A DNA stretch of 64,000 nt. Source: Strix aluco (lineage: Eukaryota; Chordata; Aves; Strigiformes; Strigidae). The stretch covers positions 38,578,180-38,642,179 of the forward strand of contig NC_133932.1 in assembly GCF_031877795.1 (NCBI RefSeq). Direction: 5' to 3'. Made by a program: the position numbers and the translations under genes. Shown one piece after another: positions 13,184 through 25,800 of this stretch (within the stretch, counting starts at the first letter, position 1; each line of letters begins with the position of its first letter). The notes beneath the pieces are model-generated. The model was given only the letters and a program-made list of their open reading frames with translations, was not told the origin of the DNA and ran no database searches.

Positions 13184-16100
13184 AAACACAGTCTGTGTAT
13201 GTGTAGAGGAGTCCAGTCATTCCGCTCTGTCAGCAGGCTCTCAGCATGCTCTTTGTCTGGCTGCAGTTGATGGGAAGAAGTTTTTTGTCATCTGCCAGTC
13301 AGTGGATGCAGGGAACAGAGGCTAATATGGAGGGCTGTGTTCAACCAACATGTGAACAGACAAGGAAAGTCAAGCTGTCTTTTAAGGTAAAAGAGGAGCT
13401 GAAAAAAAAAGTCTCTCAATAACAGTGAGAAAGTGGTATAAGGCCTGAAAATAACTGGGTGCATCTTAAGGCATGAAAAATGTCCCAGATCCAGATTCTT
13501 TCCTATATGTCAGTATTTAACTGTAAAATTTTATGGAGGGGATATCTTCAGATTGATACTTGTGTTTCACATAGTGCCTTTAACCTACTTAGGTGACAAG
13601 CTTATTACTCAGTGTCTAAATAAAACTCCTGATGATAAGTAAATGATGCTGTTTCCCAGTGAAGTGTATGGAAAATGCACAGGTTATTAGCCAACTCATT
13701 TTTCAGCCTGGGAGACAGACACTGGAGTGAAAGCTGAGCACGAACTTCTACTGTAAACGTCAGGCGCTGGAAATGTTCATCATTGTTCACAGGCTGTTAA
13801 GTCAGCTTCCTGTTCCCCAGTACTCTTCTATTCTTACTTGGTCAGGTTTTCTTTCTTAAGGGATATGGTTTCCAGTCTTCTCACCTCTCTTATTCCCCTT
13901 TCCATCAGCACTGCACCTCATACTGAGCTTCCTTATACCTTTAAAACACTGCCCACATCTCTTATGGCCAGGAAATTCACTGTTCTCCACATCATCACTG
14001 GGAGAGCAAAAGTATTGAGGAAGATGCAAGGAGCTGCAGTTTACATTTTTTGCAATAATTTTGGGGTGATTATTTTATAGACAAAACTTGTCGTTTGCCC
14101 AGAATTTTTATTCATGTCAATATGCATTTCGTGAAGTCCTCGCTCCTGTTTCATTTTTTAATTGGCATTTTCAATATATCCTACTTTGTGAACTGGCAAA
14201 GAGAAACATTTTCTCATTAATGTTTCCTCCCACTTTTTGACTTTTTTATTTCACTCTGTTCATTTCCAACATCTGATCAGCCAATCTGTTTACTTAAGGT
14301 TTTTCAAGATATAAAAATATGATTTGATATATGTATGGAAACATGCTATTCAAATGAATAAAAATAAGGAATATTGAGAATTTGAGTCCTCAAATCTATC
14401 ACAACAAGTTTCATTAATTATTTTGGAGATGTTTCATGTAATAGAAACTTCTTCAGGCTTCCACTTTTGATTCTTTTTTCTTTCTCCTTAACCAGAAATT
14501 CATGTTCTTTAAGAGCTGTTTGCCCAGTGCCATTTTTATGCTCCTATCATTATTTCCCATGCATACCTTTCACTTTAAGTATTTAATTGATGCTGGAGAC
14601 TGTGCCATGTTTAAAAACAATTACATTAATTCCTGTATTTTTCACGTAATGTGGTGTGTGTCTGCTGCAGTCTACAAAGGCTTAATAACATGGCTAAATA
14701 CTGTGTGTGGGTGCAGTGAGGATTAAGCTGGGCTGAGTATGGAAAGTGCAGAAACTAAAGTGGAGGGGAAAGGCTTTTGTTCGACTAGAATGGGGTGAGA
14801 AACCTTTCCTTACCTGGGGCCACAGAGGGCTCTTGGGTACCGTATCTGTGGTTCTTGCAGTAGCACACACCAGTCTGTATTTCTGTATTGCTCAGATCCC
14901 GTACAGTGCCCACAGACCTGTGATAGGAACACAGCTACAGCTAGTGGGCTGTGTGCCCCTTCTTGCACAGCACCTCCCACCCCACAGCACCAGGTTTCTT
15001 CAGCTTGCTGAGCCCGGAGTTGTTGGGGCATGCCATAGCCCCTGCACAGCACTGAGCTGCCCCAAGCCAGGCATCAACCTGTGTGAAGCTGGGGGGCAGG
15101 AGTCCCAGAGCACCCTTTGGGGAAAAAAGAGGTGGAAATGGAGACTGGACAAAGATCAGTAGAAGGAATGGGGAACAGAGTGGGACTTCACAGGGTGCCA
15201 GGCCATGCCAGGAAAGTCATCATCCGGGTGGAGGTTTCACACCTCTATGCTAGAGAGTCAGATTTGAAAATCAGCCTAGCAAGAAAAGAGTTTAGCTCTA
15301 GCCCTGTGCTATGGAAACTGTGTATGCACGGGTATGTTCCCCGGTGAAAAACAGCAGCTGTGGTTGCAGTAGAGGGAGAAACTCATCAGTTTGGGGAGGG
15401 TAATGGCAGGAGAGGAGGGAGGTCCACACTGGTGTGTGTACAGGCAACATGTTGCAAAATGATAGTTGTGTCATCCTGCCAAAGGGGATGTGACCCAGAG
15501 AAGATGATATAAAATTTGAAGGAGTACGTTAACTTGGAGGAGCCTGTGTTCCCTGGCAGGACAGCAGCCAGCCAAGCGTGTGGAGGTAGTAGGGAGAACT
15601 TGTTGCCTTTAGTCTCAGTCTGGGGGACCGGACTGGGTAAAATGCAAATTTATTAACCCAGGATTTAATTTCTGATTTCTCCTGGAGGAGAAAATTCAGA
15701 GCTAATCTTGTTCTTTTTTCCTTCCTCTTGACACCCTAGAAAGGAAAAGTAACCAGCTGAGGTTTAAAGTGTCTGACACCAGTCCTGATGCAATGGCAAT
15801 ACAGGGTAAAATAACAAGTTGCAAACCCTGCCTGGGAGCATGGAACATTGCTGGAGCTGTGCTGAGGGATACAAGCCGCCGCCGGTGCCTGAGCCGTGGC
15901 TTCCCAGGCAGCAGTCGCACCCTTTTAGCCTGTGGTGTGGGCATTACCTTTGGTGTTACTGGCTCAGCAATGAGAAGTGCTGAGCCAGTTGCTGTCTATT
16001 CAGGTAGGGTTCTCGGCCCATCTCACAAGGAAGTTGAAGTTGCGTAAGGGCACAAGTTGGAAGTCTTGCTGGGGCACAGGGGAAGTGGAAGTTGTAATGA

Positions 16101-16585
16101 GAGAAGCATATGCAAGGGAAGATCCTGTGGGAGAAGAAAGGGGGAGAGCCACATTTCTCTCTGCTGGTTGGGGAGCAGACCATCCACCTGCTAATTTTTT
16201 CTAACTTTCAATCTGCACATGGTTCATGGTCTTTGACCAGATGTAAATTCCTGTTCTCTGTTCATATCTCTGTCCTCTATCCAGCACATCCCTGTGCTAT
16301 CGCTGACAGCTGCTGGAAATATCAGACTTAGTCTTCAAAACTAGATGCTTCCCATTGGGTTCTATTTGGTTTTGAGACTTGTATACAAATGTGTCCTATA
16401 CACACAACTGGGCTGAGTGGTGGATGGTTGTGAAGAAATTGTCTCACCAAGTTCCTTACAAGCACTCACGTACATGCACGCAGTCTTCAGTTATAAAAGG
16501 GAAAACCAAGGTAATATGATAGGAGGGTTTCTAATAGACCCCTATGGTATGGGAAGGGATGGATGTGATTTTGTGGGTGTTTTGG

Positions 16586-16611
16586 TTTTTTTTTTTTTTT
16601 TTTTTTTTTTT
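16586..16611 (+). repeat. Homopolymer T26
   Basis: An uninterrupted run of 26 T with a GT-rich 5' flank. No element body was recognised next to it. Confidence 0.9.
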
Positions 16612-16747
16612 AAGGCAGCTATCAGGCCTGTCTGAGGGATAGGACTTTGTGGTAAACAGACATCTCAGTCTCCCAAAGGTCTGTTGGAGAAGCCTGGTGG
16701 CCAGGTTCCTCCAACATGGTAGAACCAACTCATCTCAGAAATGGGAG

Positions 16748-16789
16748 GCAGCTAGTAGTGGACTGGCTGCAGCTAGTAGTGGACTGGCT
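16748..16789 (+). repeat. Perfect 2 x 21-bp tandem duplication
   Basis: GCAGCTAGTAGTGGACTGGC plus T occurs at 16748-16768 and again at 16769-16789 without a mismatch. Confidence 0.95.
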
Positions 16790-17567
16790 ATTTCAGTATC
16801 TGTGCTGAGTTAATAGAAACTGATTTAACAATCCAAAGGTGGGAGTTAATTGAATGATCATAAAATAAGCCAGGTCACTATGATAAGAATCGTGGATTTC
16901 AGGAAAGGTATGGAGCTGGTTGGTTGTTATCTGGGACAAAAGTCTAAAGGGTAAAGAATGACTGGCAATAAGATACTGTATCCAAAACATGCTGGTAGAC
17001 TTTCCTGATGCACCAGCCAGCTGGAAAGCTTTGTCTGAAATGCCCTGCAGTCCCTGGAGGGGACCTCAGTACAGATGGATGTGCTCCCGCTTCAGGATGT
17101 GGCACAAACTCAAGCGTGGGGAATAGCTCCTTGGCAGCAGTGGAGCAGAAGGATCTGCGTGTGAACAGAGTACAAAGGATGTCCAGTTGCAGTGCAGATT
17201 TGGCCTTCAGCAAGAATGGCCAAAGTCTAAACAGGCATGTGCTCCTCTATGGGTTCTCCAGATTTGTTTGTGTTTTGGGATTCCAGCACGTTGTATCTTG
17301 AGTGTTTCACGTCCGCAGGAATGTGAAAAGCATTAAAATCAAGATTAGGATGATTGATATAGTGCTGTTTGTTTGCTAACCTGGTTACAAAAGGTATTCC
17401 GCTTTGTAGTGCGCTCTGAATTATAAATGAATGTAGCTTGATGTCTGAGTGTGCTCTGAAACTTATGTAGTGTAGCCAAATGTTCACAGTGCCCCTGAAC
17501 AGCACTGATGTGTTGGCTTTTGTGCAGTCTGGGGATGCAAGGGAGTACTCACTTTTGCTATAATATC

Positions 17568-17920
17568 ACAGAATCACAGAATCATCTAGGTTGGAAAAGA
17601 CCGTGAAGATCATCCAGTCCAACCATTAACCTAACATTGACAGTTCCCAACTACACCATATCCCTCAGCGCTATATCAGCCTGACTCTTAAACACCTCCA
17701 GGGATGGGGACTCCACCACCTCCCTGGGCAGCCCATTCCAACACCTAACAACCCGTTCTGTAAAGAAATACTTCCTAATATCCAGTCTAAACCTTCCCTG
17801 GCACAACTTGAGGCCATTACCTCTTGTCCTATCGCTTGTTACTTGGTCTCTTTAAGAGAGTCATCCTCACCTCTCTGCAACCTCCTTTCAGGTAGTTGTA
17901 GAGGGAAATGAGGTCTCCCC
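17568..17920 (-). mobile_element. CR1 LINE 3' fragment
   Basis: The plus strand begins with TCACAGAATCACAGAATCAT and GGTTGGAAAAGACC, the reverse complement of the CR1 3' end. It continues through CACCTCCAGGGATGGGGACT, CTGGGCAGCCCATTCCAA and TTGAGGCCATTACCTCTTGTCCTATC to GGTAGTTGTAGAGGGAAATGAGGTCTCCCC. It is a 5'-truncated minus-strand copy of about 350 bp, better preserved than a typical ancient copy. ATAATAATAATG follows at the 5' end. Confidence 0.93.
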
Positions 17921-20900
17921 AAATATTAATAATAATAATGAAAAATAAGATATTTGAAAGAAATGTTATGTAATTGGTATAAGTCATCAGATTCAGCTAC
18001 ACTTTTGTTGTTTTGTCACCCTTTTACACCCTAAGTACGCTCTGTTAGCTAATGCTAGTGGTTCCTTTTACTGTTACAAAGCCAGATCATGAAGAGAAAT
18101 ATGCGCCATGTCCAGCTTTTCCTGTTCAGGGAGTAGTTTTTTCCATGACGTCTAATCTTTTTCTTTTGCTGAACTGTCAGTAAAGCCAGACCACTTTGGC
18201 TTGGCATTTCGCCCACATCCACCTACATATTTTTCTTAACAGCAAACAAACTAATTAAATGACTTTATCTTATGAGGCATTCCTTTCTCTCAGGTAGTTA
18301 CTGATTAAAAAAATAAATAAAACTTCTCACTATTTTGAGAAAACAAGAGATGAGTCAGTGTGTTCACAACTTGGTTTATTATTAAATAAGAAGCCAGGAT
18401 CAAAAAATGAGCAGGGTGGAAAAAATGTTAGTGCCATCGTATTATGTTTGTGGCCAGTGAAAAGAGTCTGTTCTCACTCCAGCGGGCATTTCCAATATCT
18501 ATTAAAATTCATGAGCATTACATTTTGCACATGAAGGTGGACAGGAGTACATAAACGAGGCAGAGGTGCCTCTCATGTGAAAGATTACTGCAATAAAATG
18601 TTAATTTATAAACCATAGTTCGCATTGCTTCATGTTGGGCATGTGCTTCAATAGCCTTTCCAATAATGTTAACCTGAAGCAGAAATGCAATTATTCAGAG
18701 AGTCAACAGAGGTACTCCAAATCTAATAGATAATAATAAACTTACTAATTGAAGCTTAAACTTCTTTTTAACTTAAAATTGTACACTTATAAAATGAATT
18801 AATCAGAAATGAAAGCATTCAGAGAGGTCATCTAGGCCAACATCTGCTTTTGGGGGAGTTGTGGGGAGTAACAGTATGTGTACTCTGGAAGTTATAGCTC
18901 CCAAGCAATTTGCCTGATGATTTGTCTGTGTTCCCTGTATATGATATATCTTGTCTAGTGGGTGTCAGGATGCATCTGGACTGCAGAACATCATGGGGTA
19001 AAAAGGGAGCAGGAGCAAGGGGTGAAAACCCTGGCTGGGTGGTGCCATGGGAGTGGGGGGCCTTATGCCCAGGTGATCCCACATGCTAGGGCTGAGAAGC
19101 AAAGGTGCTGCTAGATAGCCTGGTATCTGCTGGTGTTAACCTCAGCTAACCCCTGTGGACCTTCTGGGCCTGAGTAAAAAGGTTGTTCATTCAGCACTGC
19201 TGCCGGAGCAATGACCAGAGCACCCTGATCGACCCAAGGCACCAGCCAGGCACTTGAGTGCTCAATGTATCAGTGAGCTCCTGCCAGGGCAGCATCCACT
19301 GTAACACTCTAAGCTTAAAGAGAAAACAGCAATAAAGAGGTCTTCAGTCCATGTTGTCTCTTTCCCTAATATTAAGCCCAGTTCTAGGCTTGCCCATATT
19401 TGCCTGGAGAACAATTTGTGCCTCAAGACAAATCAGGAGACGCTTGCTGCTATTACCAGCAGCCCTCATTCTACCTTGGGAGGTGTTGCAAAATGTGTAA
19501 ATCAGCTTAGCTCTTCATCTCTTGGTTTTCTTAATCAGGACTGCAACTCCAGCCTTTGAAGCAGGCTTTACTCACAACAGACCTATTAAGTTATTTGCTT
19601 CTGCTATTGTATATCCAGGAGATCCACACATGCCCCACAGTTACATAGAAGCCATCCAGACTGACACCAGCATTTATGCAAATCTGCAGGATTTATCATT
19701 TGGTGTAGAGTTTGGTCTAAAGTGCCAACCCTGTGTTTAAAAATTACTGTGCCATAGAATAGCATCTCAGCAAACTCTTCCTCCCCCAGAAAAAAGCAGG
19801 ATCTATTGGCTTCCAGTGGCACCAGCTCTAATCCTAGCCTCCAAGCGCTGAATGATTCAGAAGAAGACTGAGATCTCCCATGCATTGTTTTGATCCCTAA
19901 TCCTGCCCAATCCTCCTCCTTTGATATGTAATAGAGGGCTGCTGGCAGCTGTGGTGAGTTTGCCAAAGGCTGGTTAGGAGACACCAGATGCTGGAGGTAT
20001 GTTAGCATTGGGCAGGGTAGAGTCAGCCTGGTCTGAAAAAGACTTGCTGCTGTCGCTGGGAAGGCCCCACGGGTGGAGCTGATGGTGAGTTTGGCCAGTT
20101 AGTGCTCACTGAGGTGGTGAGAAGGGCTAAAGAACCCCGATGGCATGACACCAGCTCCCATCCTGCCTTCCCACAGAGCCAATTACAGCAGGAAAACAGG
20201 CTCTTCCAACCCAGGCGTTGTGTGCCCATAGACACATATGTAGGAGTCCCTGCCTCATATCAAAATAGTCCAAAAGTCATTTGCTCCTTTTAATGCCAGC
20301 CCTCCTCCTGCTTATCTGAGTTTTGCAGATCATTTGGGCTCCTCAAACCCTGCTGTTCCTAACCCTGGCCCTCATCTTAGCACAGGACCTCTAGGAATTC
20401 AACCTTATGAATAACAATTAAGCCCTTGAGGATGCTGCACAGGCTCTCATCCCAGGCCCTCAGATTTATGTTATGGTAAAATAGGAAACTCCTCAGCTCC
20501 TGTTGAATGGAGACCTGGCCCTGCTCTAAGCTTTCTGGGGTGTTTCCACTGCCTTTGGGCTTTGATTAGCACTGGTGCCATGTGGGCGGGGGTTTCTGGC
20601 TCCTGTGTCTGAGGGATCACATGGAAAGGTAAGGGTCTAAAGACCTGCATGGGTCAATATGTGCATGTGCCTGCAAGGCTAAACAAGCAAAAGTGAGGGT
20701 GGCATCCTGAGGGAAAACATGGATCTTTGATTTGTTCAGGTGTGTTTTACAAAAAACATGGCAGAAGGTATGATGGTTAGGGTTTGGCTTAGCATGGACT
20801 GAAGATCTCTTGGGCTTTGTGTTCTGTTCTGCTGGGTCCTGCTACACATTTAAAAGTAGGACAGCTACCACGTGGGTGAGAGAGTCCTCATTCATTTTGT

Positions 20901-21738
20901 ACCAACTCAGGGTCTATAAGCAAGGATATCAAGCCTGTCATTAGGGCTTAATCAGGCTCACAGAAAGCTGTAATTTCTGTTTGGTTTTTGTAGTCCTGTA
21001 AAACTTAAGAGTTAACATCACCTGGGGCAAAAGGGTCATAATTTGTTTAGGTTCAGCTCAATATCACTGGACTAGAGTGTTAACAGCAGAAGCTGAAGAG
21101 TTTGATGTAATAGAAGCATCTGCAGAGCCTGTCTGGCTAAGATAAGGGTTGCATCATGTGAAGGCAAATTGGCTTTGATTTACTCAGAAGTGGGATGAGA
21201 TTTTTTTCTGTAAGGCTAAAATGAGCCAGTGCCTCTCGGTGTGAATCCAGTGTTGATTATTCTGGGTCAGGTTCAACTAAATGAACAGGCATTATAATTT
21301 GCACCTATTGTACAGGAAACTACAGCGTAAAAGCAGATGGGGTTGTGGCCCAGGCTTAAGACAAGGGGTAAGATGGGTGTTAAGTCTTGGAAAAGCAGAA
21401 GTTATCCTAACTGTGAGGTGAGTGGCAAGCCTTGCTGAATGTGAGGCTGGTGCTAGGAGTGCTGAATGGAATATCTTTGTTCAGGACAAATGGAAACAGT
21501 TGGGGTTTTTGGGAAGGCTGACAGTTACTTGTTTCTGCTACTACTGTTGGCCTGCATTCACCTTCTAGACAACATTGCTTAGTTAATTTCTTTTGATCCT
21601 GTGGTTCTTAACTCTGGCCTTAGCAGAATAGCCCAATGCAAAGCACATGCTGGTCGTCCCTGCTGGCACCCTGCCGCATCCACTGTCTTTAGGCTGCGTT
21701 TGATTCAGTTCTGAACTTCCTCAGACCCACCTATACCA
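17921..21738. other. Intergenic between the CR1 copy and the LTR-like repeat
   Basis: AT-rich to about 18800, then mixed. From about 20300 onward, short degenerate motifs such as CTAACCCTGG, GGTTAGGG, TTAGGGCTTAA and GGCCTTAGC recur irregularly. They hint at an old satellite-like or telomere-related tract into which the LTR-like repeat inserted. No gene was seen. Confidence 0.55.
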
Positions 21739-22859
21739 ATGTAGTGGGTTGGCGCTGGCTGAATGCCAGGTGTCCACCAAAACTGCTCTGTCACTCCCTT
21801 TCCTCAACTGGACAGGGGAGACAAAATATAATGAAAGGCTTATGGGTCAAGATAAGGACAGGGAGAGATCACTCGCCAACTACCATCACTGGAAAAACAG
21901 ACTTGACTTGGGGAAATTAGTTTAATTTAGTTCCAATCAAATCAGAGTAGGATAATGAGAAATAAAACCAAATCTTAAAACACATCCCACCCACCCCTCC
22001 CTTCTTCCTAGGCTCAACTTTACTCCTGATTTCTCCACCTCCTTCCCCCCAGGTGCAGAGGGATGGGAAAGGGGGGGTTGCAGTCAGTTCATCACACATT
22101 GTATCTGCCACTCTTTCCTCCTCAGGGGGAGGACTCCTCACACTCTTCCCCTGTGTGGGGTCCCTCCCACAGGAGACAGTCCTCCACAAATTTCTTCACC
22201 ATGAGTCCTTCCCACAGGCTGAAGTTCTTCACAAACTGCTCCAGCGTGGGTTCCTGCTGCAGTCTGCAGTCCTCCCAGCAACTGACTGGTCCAGCGTGGA
22301 TCCCCCACAGAGTCACAAGTCCTGCCAGCAAACCTGCTCCAGCGTGGGCTCCTCTCTCCACAGGGTCACGGGTCCTGCTAGGATCCCGCTCCAGTGCGGG
22401 CTTCCCATGGGGTCACAGCCTCCTTCAGGCACATCCACCTGCTCTGGCGTGGGCTCTTCCACAGGCTGCAGGTGGATATCTGCTTCACTGTTAACCCACG
22501 CGTGCTGCAGGGGCACAGCCTGCCTCACCATGGTCTTCGGCAGGGGCTGCAGTGGAATCTCTGCTCTGGTGCCTGGAGCAGCTTTTCCCCCTTCATTCAC
22601 TGACCTTGGTGTCTGCAGAGGTGTTTCTCTCACGTATTCTCACTTCTCTCTCTGGCTGCAATTGCGCATGTAGTCTTTTCTCGCTTCTTAGATATGTTAC
22701 CACGGAGGCGCTACCACCGTCGCTGATGGGCTCAGCCTTGACCAGCAGTGGTCCATCTTAGAGATGGCTAGCACTGACTCTATCAGACATAAAGGAAGCT
22801 TCTCACAGAAGCCACCCCTGTAGCCCCCCTGCTACCAAAACCTTGTCACATAAACCCAA
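21739..22859 (+). mobile_element. Long LTR-like avian repeat (probable solo LTR of an endogenous retrovirus)
   Basis: A block of about 1.12 kb starts near TGTAGTGGGTTGGCGCTGG and ends near CTTGTCACATAAACCCAA. It differs sharply in composition from its flanks. It carries AGATAAGGACAGGGAGAGATC and several diverged internal units built on CTGCTCCAGCGTGGGCTCC (about 22200-22470). I recall similar sequence as a dispersed LTR-type repeat in bird genomes; no database search was run. TACCA occurs just outside both ends (21734-21738 and 22860-22864), a possible target-site duplication, though the ends are not clean TG...CA. No retroviral gene is attached. Open frames inside it are by-products of the repeated units. 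Confidence 0.6.
22200..22470 (+). repeat. Diverged internal tandem units within the LTR-like repeat
   Basis: Variants of CTCCAGCGTGGG, each followed by a CCACAGG or CACAG(G)GTCACA-type segment, recur every 40-60 bp: near 22235, 22290, 22338, 22390 and 22440. They look like an old array inside the element. Confidence 0.6.
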
Positions 22860-25800
22860 TACCACCGAATGATCATCCGACTTACCCCTCCAGCTGTGAG
22901 CTTCCCTACACCCAGGAATCCTCAGCCAATTTCAGAATTATCTACAGCCCTTCAGAAACTTGCCTCCATGCCTGTGTACCCCAGGTCATCTTCTGTCAGG
23001 GCAACCCTAAGTCCCAACCCTAACACAGGAGACCCCTTCAGAGAAGCACTGCTAGCTCAAGGGTTGATGGCCTGATTATCCCTAGAGACAGCAGCACTTA
23101 CTGTAGGTCTTCAGTCCTTGCTTTTAGCAGTGGTAGGCCCAGCTCTTCAGTTCCTTCTGTCCTTGTCCAAGAGCATAATTCTAACCCTAGTGTTAGCCCA
23201 TTAGCCTGGACAACTCAAGCCAAACCACTAGACAATTGGCTTTGAGAGCAGTCTCTTGCAAATAGCACCCACCCTAGGAGAACTCATCAGGTGAGATACT
23301 TGGCTCTGCTACTGCCGCAGTTCTCTTCCTTCCTCAGGAGAGTCTACAACACAGAGTCATGAGCCTGATTCTCCAGCTTCTGGACCGAAACCTTCTCATA
23401 ACTCCAGTGGTACCCTGAGGCATGGCACAGGAGCTTCTTATCATTGGCCTTTCCTGGGGCTGTTTTAACAACAAAGTGTAGGCAGCCTTGGTGAGATTTG
23501 GCTCTTCTTACTTTGGCCACACCAGTTCCCTGGGGTTCACGTGGGGAGTCTGCTCTCCCTCTCTGGTCAGTCCAGGGCACTCAGCTCACCTAGAGACACA
23601 GCTCAGTGTCTGAGGTAGGTGGGATGAATACATACACTTGGTTTTCTACTTTTTCTCTCCACTGACTGCTGAGGGAGCTTTTGCACACTTGCAGCTTATT
23701 GGAGTCCTAAGGTTGGGTGTGCTGCATTCCGCCTGGCTGTGAAAATTTATTTTTAATGAATAACCTAAACAACTGTGATCGAGTGTTGCTGACTAGCCCT
23801 ATTCCCCCTGTTTTATTATTCTCTGTCTTGGTCACGTATTTCTAGCACTTGCAAATATATTCTTTTGGTTCGTTGTTGGTTCTCTCAATAATTAATTAGT
23901 AAGCATGTTACCTGCTGTGGTCTGCATACAGCCCCCTGCGCTGTGATCTGGAATGTTCAGGAGGGGAGCCCACGCTGCAGGGGCTGCCTGGCCCTGCTGC
24001 AGGAGGGCTGTAAGCACAAGGCCTCAGTGATGCTTAGACAGTTGGTGCTGTGGATTTCAACTATGAGGAGCTGGGATGTTGTGCTTAGGCAGTCGGCTGA
24101 GCCCTTCCCTGGGACACATGCCACTTCTGAGAAAACCTCTGAGACTGTGCGTCTGTGTTGATCCGGCATGTGTTGAGCAGGAAGGGTTGGTAAGAGGAGG
24201 CCATGGAGAAATGCAGCAGTTGAAGGAAAACAAAACAAATCCACAAACTCCTTTTTGTTAGAAGCTGTCAGAAAAACACCTGGTGGAGAGCTGATTTCAG
24301 CTGCAGTGCTGTTACCTGATACCAGCTTGATATCGTGGTGCCATCTTGGGTGGGGTCTTTGAAGAGAACAACTTTGTTACAAGAACATTAAAGCTGTAAT
24401 AGCTGGCTCAAACAATGCAAGTAAAGGGAAATAAAAGAGGAGGATAAGAAAGTAATTGTCATAATTAGGCAGGAGCAGAAAACTGAATAAGCTGTGTTGG
24501 GGGGAGCGGAGGCAGCAAAGTGCTGCTGGTCTATTTGCTGCAGGTGTTGAGCTGTAATGGCAAAGACTCAAAAAAATTAAGAGTTGTGTAATTAATACCC
24601 TATGAATAATGCAAATAGGTGCCCTCACAGGTAGTTGAATAACTGATTTTGTTACAGGGATGCTGCATAATTCGACAGTGTGCTTTTTTTTCACAGCTGC
24701 CTTCTTAACTTTCTTCTTCCTCCTCCACATTTCTGTTTCAGGAGTTGGCTTTCTTTTCATTGAATCAGTAAGCTTCCCATGTCTCACCCCATTTCACTGC
24801 TGCTAGAGAGAGATCCTTTAATAACTTGGCCAGCCAAGGCAGGAGGAAGTGAAAGAAGGATGTCTGGGGACCTCCATCATAGGTGGCAGAGAAGAAAAGG
24901 AAGAAGTCCCTGCAGAGAAGGGAGGGAGGGAAGGAAAAAAACTGCAGTGACTGGGCCAGGTTACAGGTAGGCTCAGTTACAGAGGGTGTTGGCAGCTGTA
25001 CTCCCACAAAATGCTGGAACAGCATCTCCAGAGGAGCAGACACCCACTGCCTCCAACCTCCAGAGCACATGGTACAGCCCTGCTGGATACAGAGGGGAGG
25101 AAAACTATGCTGAAACACACGGCCTGTCCCTTGTTGTTCATTTCTCTCCCTCCTTCCCCCTACCTGTGAGTCATTGAGGCTTCACCTTTCAACTCTGGAT
25201 GCATTCAATCACTGACTACTCAAAGGGCAGGACCCAGAAGAGGAGCAGGAGGTGAAGCCAGCAGGCTTAAGCACCCTTCCAGTGGCAGCTGGCACACCTA
25301 AGGAAAAGAAGGGCAGGCTGGGCTGTTGGCATGTGTGGTGGCTGTAGGCACACCTACACACCTAGGAGGTATAGCCGGGTCACCCTACAGTGACAGCACC
25401 CCTGGCACATACTGCTTTCAGGGACAAGCACATTTAGGCATCTTGGAGCTGTCTTTAAGGTCTGCTGGGTTTGCAGTCAAGAATGAGGTCAAAGTAGGAC
25501 AGGACAGATACATTTGCAGTTTAATGCCCTTTCTGAGACAAGGGAACAGCATTTAATGGAACCTAGGTACAAAGTAGTGTCTAGCTTGGAGCAGCCATTC
25601 CTTGGAGAGCCTCATAACTTCTTATTTGCATATATGTTAGAAAAATATGTTAGCTGGATGTGAGCATTTTCAGTGAGGAACAAGGATGGCTTCCTGGCCT
25701 AGGTTCTTTTAATGGCTTGAATGAAGGATGGGATGTCAAACAAGACTAAATTTAGTTTGTAGTTAAAGGATTATTTCTTGGCTCCTCAACAATTACATAT

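Larger units (their letters stand above)
8160..17567. other. Intergenic, no gene recognised
   Basis: Mixed sequence with GC-richer patches near 9,400-10,700 and 14,800-15,200 that generate open frames up to 146 codons. These frames show no domain, no codon-like pattern and no splice context. It contains the GT repeat, CT tract, T26 run and 21-bp duplication listed separately. Confidence 0.65.

Noticed and set aside
22053-22673. 206-codon open frame on the plus strand
   Set aside because: It lies wholly inside the LTR-like repeat, and its open reading follows from the repeated CTCCAGCGTGGG-type units; overlapping frames on both strands are equally open.
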